Source: Robertmurraya korlensis
GTDB taxonomy: Bacteria > Bacillota > Bacilli > Bacillales > Cytobacillaceae
NCBI RefSeq assembly: GCF_023715225.1
Contig: NZ_JAMBNS010000001.1
Span: 248,001-312,000, forward strand
Length of the DNA stretch: 64,000 bases
Reading direction: 5' to 3'
Made by a program: the position numbers and the translations under genes. Shown one piece after another: positions 58,566 to 64,000 of this stretch (positions are counted from its first letter, which is position 1; the number at the start of each line of letters is the position of its first letter). Under the pieces are notes generated by a model, which ran no database searches, was not told the origin of the DNA, and saw nothing but the letters and a program-made list of their open reading frames with translations.

Positions 58566-59246
58566 ATGAAGAAGACACAAAATGTGCTAATTAAAGGAAC
58601 AAAGGATGGTTTAACGTTACATTTAGATGATCTTTGCTCCTATGAAGAATTAAAGAGGGAATTAGATTCCAAATTAACCGAAAATTCGTTAGCCAATAAG
58701 GATCGACCTTTAATATCTGTTCGAGTTCAAGTAGGTAACCGATACTTGACAGAAGATCAGCAAGAAGAAATTAAAAATTTAATACGTCAAAAAAAGAATC
58801 TAGTCGTTGAATTAATTCAATCAAATGTAATGACGAGGGAAGAAGCCGAGCTAGCAATAGCAGCAAATGAGATCATCCCAGTAGCTAAAGTCATCCGTTC
58901 AGGTCAAGTGCTAGAAACAACAGGTGATCTACTTTTAGTAGGAGATGTGAATCCAGGTGGGACAGTTCGTGCAGGCGGAAATATCTTTATTATGGGAGCG
59001 CTAAAGGGAATTGCTCACGCAGGATGCTTTGGTAACTCAAATGCAGTCGTTGTTGCCTCAGTGATGAATCCTTCACAAATTAGAATTAGTCATTGCATTA
59101 ACCGTGCTCCAGATTATGGAATAGATAAAGAGAAACGGGAAATGGAATGTGCCTATATTGATGAAAACGATCACATTATTATTGATAGATTACAAGTATT
59201 ATCTCAGCTAAGACCAAACTTAACGAAGCTGGAAGGGGGACGCTAA
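58566..59246 (+). CDS. minC: Septum-site inhibitor MinC
   Basis: Inhibits FtsZ assembly away from midcell. N-terminal domain (about 1-105) and C-terminal beta-helix ([34 protein letters not shown]) that binds MinD. 226 aa, same as B. subtilis. GAGGTGAAC upstream. Confidence 0.97.
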   Translation: MKKTQNVLIKGTKDGLTLHLDDLCSYEELKRELDSKLTENSLANKDRPLISVRVQVGNRYLTEDQQEEIKNLIRQKKNLVVELIQSNVMTREEAELAIAANEIIPVAKVIRSGQVLETTGDLLLVGDVNPGGTVRAGGNIFIMGALKGIAHAGCFGNSNAVVVASVMNPSQIRISHCINRAPDYGIDKEKREMECAYIDENDHIIIDRLQVLSQLRPNLTKLEGGR

Positions 59247-59247
59247 A

Positions 59248-60051
59248 ATGGGACAAGCCATTGTTGTAACTTCGGGAAAAGGTGGAGTAGGCAAAACGAC
59301 TACTTCTGCAAATATTGGAACAGCACTAGCCTTACAAGGGAAGCGTGTCTGCCTTGTTGATACAGATATTGGATTGAGAAACTTAGACGTCGTGATGGGT
59401 CTTGAAAACCGAATTATTTATGATTTAGTTGACGTCGTGGAAGGCCGCTGTAAGATTCATCAAGCGTTAGTTAAAGATAAGAGATTTGATGACCTACTAT
59501 ACTTGCTTCCAGCAGCACAAACGAGTGATAAAACGGCAGTTCAACCTGAACAAATGAAAACATTAATTAATAATTTGAAACAGGACTACGATTATATCAT
59601 TATTGATTGTCCAGCAGGAATTGAACAAGGCTATAAAAATGCGGTTGCAGGTGCGGATAAAGCGATTGTTGTAACCACACCAGAGGTTTCAGCAGTAAGG
59701 GATGCAGACAGAATTATTGGACTTCTAGAAAAGGAAGAAAATGTGGAAGCACCAAAGCTAGTGATTAATCGTATCCGCAGTCATATGATGAAAAATGGAG
59801 ATATGCTTGATGTCGATGAAATCACAGCCCACTTATCCATTGATTTAATTGGAATTGTGGCAGATGATGATGAAGTTATTAAGGCATCTAATCATGGTGA
59901 ACCAATCGCTCTTAATCCTAATTCAAAAGCATCTATCGCCTATCGAAATATTGCACGCCGAATTTTAGGAGAATCAATACCACTCCAACAACTTGATGAT
60001 AGTGATAAAGGTGTATTTACAAAAATTAAAAAGTTTTTTGGTGTTAAGTAA
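59248..60051 (+). CDS. minD: Septum-site ATPase MinD
   Basis: Deviant Walker ATPase: VVTSGKGGVGKTTTSANIG. Walker B IIDCPAGIEQGY. The C-terminal amphipathic helix DKGVFTKIKKFFGVK anchors it to the membrane. 267 aa. A terminator follows. Confidence 0.98.
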   Translation: MGQAIVVTSGKGGVGKTTTSANIGTALALQGKRVCLVDTDIGLRNLDVVMGLENRIIYDLVDVVEGRCKIHQALVKDKRFDDLLYLLPAAQTSDKTAVQPEQMKTLINNLKQDYDYIIIDCPAGIEQGYKNAVAGADKAIVVTTPEVSAVRDADRIIGLLEKEENVEAPKLVINRIRSHMMKNGDMLDVDEITAHLSIDLIGIVADDDEVIKASNHGEPIALNPNSKASIAYRNIARRILGESIPLQQLDDSDKGVFTKIKKFFGVK

Positions 60052-60077
60052 AACCGAGATTTTTCTCGGTTTTTTTA
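60050..60077 (+). terminator. Terminator after minD
   Basis: AAACCGAG pairs with CTCGGTTT, T run to 60077. Ends the mreBCD-minCD unit. Confidence 0.9.
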
Positions 60078-60174
60078 TTTGGTTTCTTTCTCCTAGTAAT
60101 TAAATTGTATTGTCATAGGTTTGTCCTTTTGCACATAAACTTGTACAAAACGTAAAAGGAATGGTGGGGAAACC

Positions 60175-60951
60175 ATGAGGTCAAGACCGGATGAAATTCG
60201 TAAACGCATTGCTAAGCGAAAGAGGGAAAGGGACAGGCTAACACAGACCGTTGCTCATTCAAGGCTGTTGCTGCCAGAAACGGAAGAAACGCACGGATAT
60301 GACCGGATTCCCACTTATGAAAGTGGGAAAGAAGAAGAGATTCATCCTCTTTTTCGAAAGGAAGTTTTTATTTTTAAAATTCTAGCCTCTACTATTTTGG
60401 TGTTCTTAGTAGCAATTATTTTTAGAAATAATGACACTAGATTGGAGAGTGTTAGAGAGTTTGTGTCGATAAACATGGAAAAGGACTTTCAATTTACGAC
60501 AGTAGCAAACTGGTATGAAGAACAGTTTGGAAAGCCTCTTGCACTATTGCCGTTTACCAATAATGAATCAGAAGAAATGAATGAGGAGTCGCAGCCATAT
60601 GCCCTACCAGCATCAGGGAAGATTCTAGAGGAATTTGGTGAAGACGGACAAAAGGTAACAATTGAAACACCTAAAGGTGCGGCCGTTACCGCAATGAGTG
60701 GTGGTATGGTTGAATTCGCTGGTGTGAAAGAGGGATTTGGCAAGACGGTCATTGTCCAACACAGTGATAAGAGTGAGACTTGGTATGGAAATCTTGAGGG
60801 AATTTCAGTGAATCTTTATGAATACATCGAAAAAGGAAAAGAAATTGGAACAGCAATGGATAGTGATGATGGGGAAAAAGGTTCCTTTTACTTTGCCTTA
60901 AAAGAAGGAAATGAATTTATAGATCCTTTCCAGGTGATTCAGGTTGAATAA
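60175..60951 (+). CDS. spoIVFA: SpoIVFA, regulator of the sigma-K processing protease
   Basis: Basic N-terminus (RPDEIRKRIAKRKRERDRLT), one membrane helix (about 65-83, FKILASTILVFLVAIIF) and a C-terminal M23-type LytM fold (about 140-255: SGKILEEFGEDGQKVTIETP, VIVQHSDKSETWYGNLEG) without the metal ligands needed for catalysis. It anchors and restrains SpoIVFB together with BofA. 258 aa. Confidence 0.93.
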   Translation: MRSRPDEIRKRIAKRKRERDRLTQTVAHSRLLLPETEETHGYDRIPTYESGKEEEIHPLFRKEVFIFKILASTILVFLVAIIFRNNDTRLESVREFVSINMEKDFQFTTVANWYEEQFGKPLALLPFTNNESEEMNEESQPYALPASGKILEEFGEDGQKVTIETPKGAAVTAMSGGMVEFAGVKEGFGKTVIVQHSDKSETWYGNLEGISVNLYEYIEKGKEIGTAMDSDDGEKGSFYFALKEGNEFIDPFQVIQVE

Positions 60952-60952
60952 A

Positions 60953-61810
60953 ATGCTTGAGCTTTTTTCAAAAATTCATATTCATCCACTTTTGTGGGTA
61001 GTTGTGGCGCTGTCTGTATTGACTGGTCACTTTTATGAACTTCTTCTCCTCTTAATCATTGTCTTTGTACATGAGCTAGGTCATGGGGTAGCTGCTTCCT
61101 ATTTTTCGTGGAGAATTAAAAAAATCACGTTGCTACCTTTCGGTGGGGTGGCAGAGATGGACGAACACGGAAACAGGCCGTTAAGAGAAGAGGCGATTGT
61201 CGTATTGTCTGGACCTGTACAACATATATGGCTTGTGGCTGTTGCCTATCTGCTTCATCAGGTTGGACTTTTAGATGATCATTTGTTTTCCATGTTTCTT
61301 CAGTATAATGTGATGATATTTTTATTTAATTTGCTTCCTATTTGGCCATTAGACGGTGGGAAGTTGATTTTTTTATGGCTTTCTATTAAAAAGCCATTTC
61401 CAAAAGCATTTAGACAGACCCTTCTTCTCTCTTTTTATGTTTTATTATTATTTAGTGCTGTCATTATGGTGACAGAACCTTTAAATCTTAATGTTTGGAT
61501 TATCATCTCGTTTCTTTTGTTTTCTCTGTATTATGAATGGAAGCAAAGAAGATATGTGTTTGTCCGGTTTTTGCTTGAACGCTATTACGGGAAAAAGGAT
61601 ACATTTGGAACACTTATTCCTTTAAAGGTGGAAGAGGATGAGTTGATTATTCATGTACTTGAAAAATTTCAAAGAGGCTGTAAGCATCCTATAATTATTG
61701 AGAATGATGGACAGGAGAAAAGCTTACTTGATGAAAACGAATTGTTACATGCTTACTTTGCAGATAAACTATTGATGGCAAGAATGAAGGATTTGCTTTA
61801 TCAATATTGA
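60953..61810 (+). CDS. spoIVFB: SpoIVFB, intramembrane metalloprotease processing pro-sigma-K
   Basis: Site-2-protease family. Zinc motif FVHELGHGVA (HExxH, about 41-50) in a membrane helix, and the third ligand in NLLPIWPLDGGK (about 126-137). The C-terminal CBS-like cytoplasmic part is about 200-285. The ATG at 60953 is preferred over TTG 60944; the AGGTTGA element overlaps that TTG. 285 aa. The ORF lies just beyond the spoIVFA stop. Confidence 0.95.
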   Translation: MLELFSKIHIHPLLWVVVALSVLTGHFYELLLLLIIVFVHELGHGVAASYFSWRIKKITLLPFGGVAEMDEHGNRPLREEAIVVLSGPVQHIWLVAVAYLLHQVGLLDDHLFSMFLQYNVMIFLFNLLPIWPLDGGKLIFLWLSIKKPFPKAFRQTLLLSFYVLLLFSAVIMVTEPLNLNVWIIISFLLFSLYYEWKQRRYVFVRFLLERYYGKKDTFGTLIPLKVEEDELIIHVLEKFQRGCKHPIIIENDGQEKSLLDENELLHAYFADKLLMARMKDLLYQY

Positions 61811-61852
61811 ACAATGATAATAAAGGTGACGTATTGATAAAGTGAGGAATAG

Positions 61853-63304
61853 ATGTTGGATAAGATCATTGTGAATTATATAGGTAGAGAAAAACGCTAT
61901 GCGATACTCAAGGATCAAAAAGTTGAGAAGCTATATATTGAACAGCCAAAGCAGCAGTCGCTCGTTGGTAATATATATTTAGGTACAGTAACGAAAGTCA
62001 TGCCAGGGCTACATGCTGCTTTTGTTGATATTGGTGAAGAAAAACAAGGGTTCTTACATAGAGATAAGCTCGTTTCATTTTTATCAGCAAAAGATGAAAA
62101 AACTGCAAGAGAAACAAAAGGGATTGGGTCATTTGTCCATCAAGGCGAGAGGCTCCTTGTTCAGGTGGAAAAAGATGCTAGTGGTGACAAAGGACCACGT
62201 TTAACTGGAATTGTTGAGATTAACGGAAAGAATATGGTATATCTGCCAAATGGATATTATGTGGCTGTCTCAAGAAAAATAGAAGATACACAGCAAAGAG
62301 AAAGCTGGCGTCAGATAGGGCATGAACTGAAAGAAGAGCATGAAGGGCTCATTTTTCGTACATCATGTGCGGATGCAAAAAGAGATGAAATTGAAACAGA
62401 ACTTCACCATTTACGAAGTCAGTATCATGAACTCACAAAATCTTTGAAAATGGTAAAGAAACCGATGATTGTTCATGAAAGTGAGCACTTTATTAAGGAA
62501 CTTAGGGAAGAATGTAAGAAAATGAAGCCTGCCACTATTGTAATTGATGACATTAGCCTAAGGGATAAGCTTTTAGCAGGTGGTTCTGATGATCTAGAAT
62601 GTGAAATTCTTCATTATCATGAGAAACAAAATATATTTTCCGCATACGGGGTTGAAGACTCAGTTGAAAAAGCATTAAGACGTGTCGTTTGGCTGTCAAA
62701 CGGTGCGTATATAGTCATTGATGAAACAGAAGCTCTTACCATTATTGATGTGAATACGGGAAAGTATTCAGGGAAAAATCATCTGCAAGATACCGTTGTG
62801 AAGACAAATGAGCTTGCGGCAGAAGAGATTGCTCGACAATTAAGAATAAGAGACATTGGTGGGATTATTCTTATAGATTTTATTGATATGAAAGATAGTG
62901 CTGACCAGGAAACGGTACAAAAGAAACTGGGTAAAGCTCTGCAAAAGGATCATAGACGAACAAATATCGTAGGTTTTACTCAGCTAGGTATTATGCAGCT
63001 TACTAGAAAGAAAACAAAAGTAGCCCTTTCTGAAGGATTAACTGAAAAATGTAGAGTCTGCGATGGAACAGGAAGTGTGTTAAGTGCAGAAACGGTGGCC
63101 TTCAAGCTGGAGCGAGAGCTTTGGGAGCTAAGAGGGACCGATTACGAGTCAGTGACCATTGAAACGACGGAAGAAGTAAAAGATGTGTTTTCAGGTTTGG
63201 AAGGAAAACATCTGAAGAGAATGGAAGAAATTATTCATGTAACCCTTCGTTTTGTTGTCATATCAAACAATAAACCTTTCTATAAAATTACGAAGCTCAT
63301 CTAA
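61853..63304 (+). CDS. rng: Ribonuclease G/E family endoribonuclease
   Basis: S1 domain (about 35-125: GNIYLGTVTKVMPGLHAAFV), 5' sensor/RNase H-like core, catalytic Asp residues in IIDVNTGKYSG and ILIDFIDMKD, and the zinc-link CRVCDGTGSV. 483 aa, RNase G-like without the long E scaffold. B. subtilis lacks this gene, while several other Bacillaceae have it here. Confidence 0.95.
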   Translation: MLDKIIVNYIGREKRYAILKDQKVEKLYIEQPKQQSLVGNIYLGTVTKVMPGLHAAFVDIGEEKQGFLHRDKLVSFLSAKDEKTARETKGIGSFVHQGERLLVQVEKDASGDKGPRLTGIVEINGKNMVYLPNGYYVAVSRKIEDTQQRESWRQIGHELKEEHEGLIFRTSCADAKRDEIETELHHLRSQYHELTKSLKMVKKPMIVHESEHFIKELREECKKMKPATIVIDDISLRDKLLAGGSDDLECEILHYHEKQNIFSAYGVEDSVEKALRRVVWLSNGAYIVIDETEALTIIDVNTGKYSGKNHLQDTVVKTNELAAEEIARQLRIRDIGGIILIDFIDMKDSADQETVQKKLGKALQKDHRRTNIVGFTQLGIMQLTRKKTKVALSEGLTEKCRVCDGTGSVLSAETVAFKLERELWELRGTDYESVTIETTEEVKDVFSGLEGKHLKRMEEIIHVTLRFVVISNNKPFYKITKLI

Positions 63305-63317
63305 CAGTGAGCTTTTT
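63293..63317 (+). terminator. Short terminator after rng
   Basis: AAGCTCA (63293-63299) pairs with TGAGCTT (63308-63314); TTT follows. It overlaps the last codons of rng. Confidence 0.6.
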
Positions 63318-63321
63318 GGTA

Positions 63322-63349
63322 TTGACAATAAGAGAAAAAATATGATAAT
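63322..63349 (+). promoter_or_regulatory. Sigma-A promoter of rplU
   Basis: Perfect TTGACA (63322-63327), 16-nt spacer, GATAAT (63344-63349). Starts the L21 leader transcript. Confidence 0.85.
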
Positions 63350-63361
63350 ATCGTTTATGTT

Positions 63362-63458
63362 ATGTTTGTAGCACCCGTGCTACAACCGCGCAGATCAGGT
63401 TATAAGTCTTTCGTTAGAAAAGCGCCTGTGATGGCGAGTCTTAGTTTATAAGGAGGTG
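63362..63458 (+). promoter_or_regulatory. L21 ribosomal-protein leader
   Basis: Structured leader of rplU in Bacillales: GTAGCACCCGTGCTAC hairpin, then CCGCGCAGATCAGG and GCGCCTGTGATGGCG pairing elements before the ribosome binding site. The known L21 leader is believed to let excess L21 repress the operon. Confidence 0.8.
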
Positions 63459-63464
63459 CAGTTC

Positions 63465-63773
63465 ATGTACGCAATTATTGAAACAGGCGGAAAGCAAGTA
63501 AAGGTAGAAGCAGGACAAACTATCTACATTGAAAAGCTAAACGCTGAAGCAGGCGAAACTGTTACATTTGACAAGGTTTTATTCGTTGGTGGAGAAAGCG
63601 TAAAGGTAGGAAGCCCAGTTGTTGAGGGTGCTACTGTTACAGCTAAAGTTGAAAAGCAAGGTCGCGCTAAGAAGATCATTGTTTTCAAGTACAAGGCGAA
63701 GAAAAACCAACGCAAAAAGCAAGGTCATCGTCAACCATACACAAAAGTTGTCATTGAAAAAATCAACGCGTAA
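63465..63773 (+). CDS. rplU: 50S ribosomal protein L21
   Basis: [20 protein letters not shown] and the C-terminal [17 protein letters not shown] are diagnostic. 102 aa. AAGGAGG precedes the ATG at 63465; an in-frame GTG at 63456 overlaps it. Confidence 0.99.
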   Translation: MYAIIETGGKQVKVEAGQTIYIEKLNAEAGETVTFDKVLFVGGESVKVGSPVVEGATVTAKVEKQGRAKKIIVFKYKAKKNQRKKQGHRQPYTKVVIEKINA

Positions 63774-63784
63774 GGCGGTCTAAG

Positions 63785-64000
63785 ATGATTCAAACGACGA
63801 TTTATCGTACTGAATCTGGACACATAAAGTCGTTTACATTGAGCGGTCATGCTCTCTTTGCTAACCGTGGGGACGATATCGTCTGTGCCGGTGTCTCTGC
63901 CGTTTCATTCGGTGCTATTAACTCAGTTATTGCGTTAACAGGTGTTGAACCCATAATTGAGCAAGGAGATGGTGGCTTTCTCCGCTGTGTGATTCCGACC
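63785..64000 (+). CDS. prp: Prp (YsxB), cysteine protease for ribosomal protein L27 (partial)
   Basis: Cut by the window end after 72 codons. Prp removes the N-terminal extension of L27 in Firmicutes. The catalytic pair is visible: His in FTLSGHALFAN and Cys in DIVCAGVSAVSFG. It lies between rplU and (outside) rpmA, the conserved order. Confidence 0.95.
   Translation, partial: MIQTTIYRTESGHIKSFTLSGHALFANRGDDIVCAGVSAVSFGAINSVIALTGVEPIIEQGDGGFLRCVIPT

Overview
The window is chromosomal DNA from an endospore-forming, AT-rich Firmicute of the Bacillaceae. The host genes follow the classic Bacillus order hemL(end)-spoVID-ysxE-valS-folC-[GGDEF gene]-spoIIB-maf-radC-mreB-mreC-mreD-minC-minD-spoIVFA-spoIVFB-rng-rplU-prp(start). 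Two points argue against a close B. subtilis relative. An RNase G/E gene (rng) sits between spoIVFB and rplU; B. subtilis lacks this family. A membrane GAF-GGDEF protein occupies the slot where B. subtilis has comC. The genus cannot be fixed from this sequence alone.

Left host arm (1-11327): spore-coat morphogenesis genes (spoVID, ysxE), a T-box-controlled valS, folC, a diguanylate cyclase, spoIIB, maf and the 5' part of radC. Right host arm (53621-64000): the 3' part of radC, the cell-shape and division operon mreBCD-minCD, the sigma-K checkpoint pair spoIVFA/spoIVFB, rng, the L21 leader with rplU, and the start of prp.

Between the arms lies a prophage of about 42.3 kb (11328-53620), inserted inside the radC reading frame by a large serine integrase with a 3-bp TTA core. 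Joining bases 11327 and 53621 restores the radC frame exactly. Phage layout: integrase and two HTH/S24 regulators on the minus strand; cro-like gene and early small genes; a recombination block (SbcC-like ATPase, RecT, metallo-beta-lactamase-fold protein); replication (DnaD-like, DnaB helicase, RuvC-like resolvase, MazG-like); an ArpU-type late regulator; a non-coding late-control region with eight 11-bp-phased TGTCC repeats; HNH, candidate cos region, P27/TerL terminase, HK97-type portal, protease and capsid; a PBSX-like contractile tail (sheath, tube, frameshifted chaperone, tape measure, XkdP-XkdX-like baseplate genes); holin and glucosaminidase endolysin; a receptor-binding or beta-helix protein and a membrane acyltransferase; a small minus-strand regulator/exported-protein cassette; and a plasmid-like rightward operon (FtsK-type ATPase, replication-relaxation protein, ParM-like actin, small partner protein) preceded by a G-quadruplex-forming G-rich tract.

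The right-hand radC fragment is interrupted again by a 1842-nt group II intron (53764-55605) that splits the JAMM zinc motif between HNHPSG and D. The intron RNA looks competent (GTGCG 5' end, 34-nt domain V, bulged-A domain VI, perfect 6-bp IBS1/EBS1 match), but its protein has lost every recognisable reverse-transcriptase catalytic aspartate. radC is therefore nested twice: phage excision at the DNA level and intron splicing at the RNA level would both be needed to make RadC.
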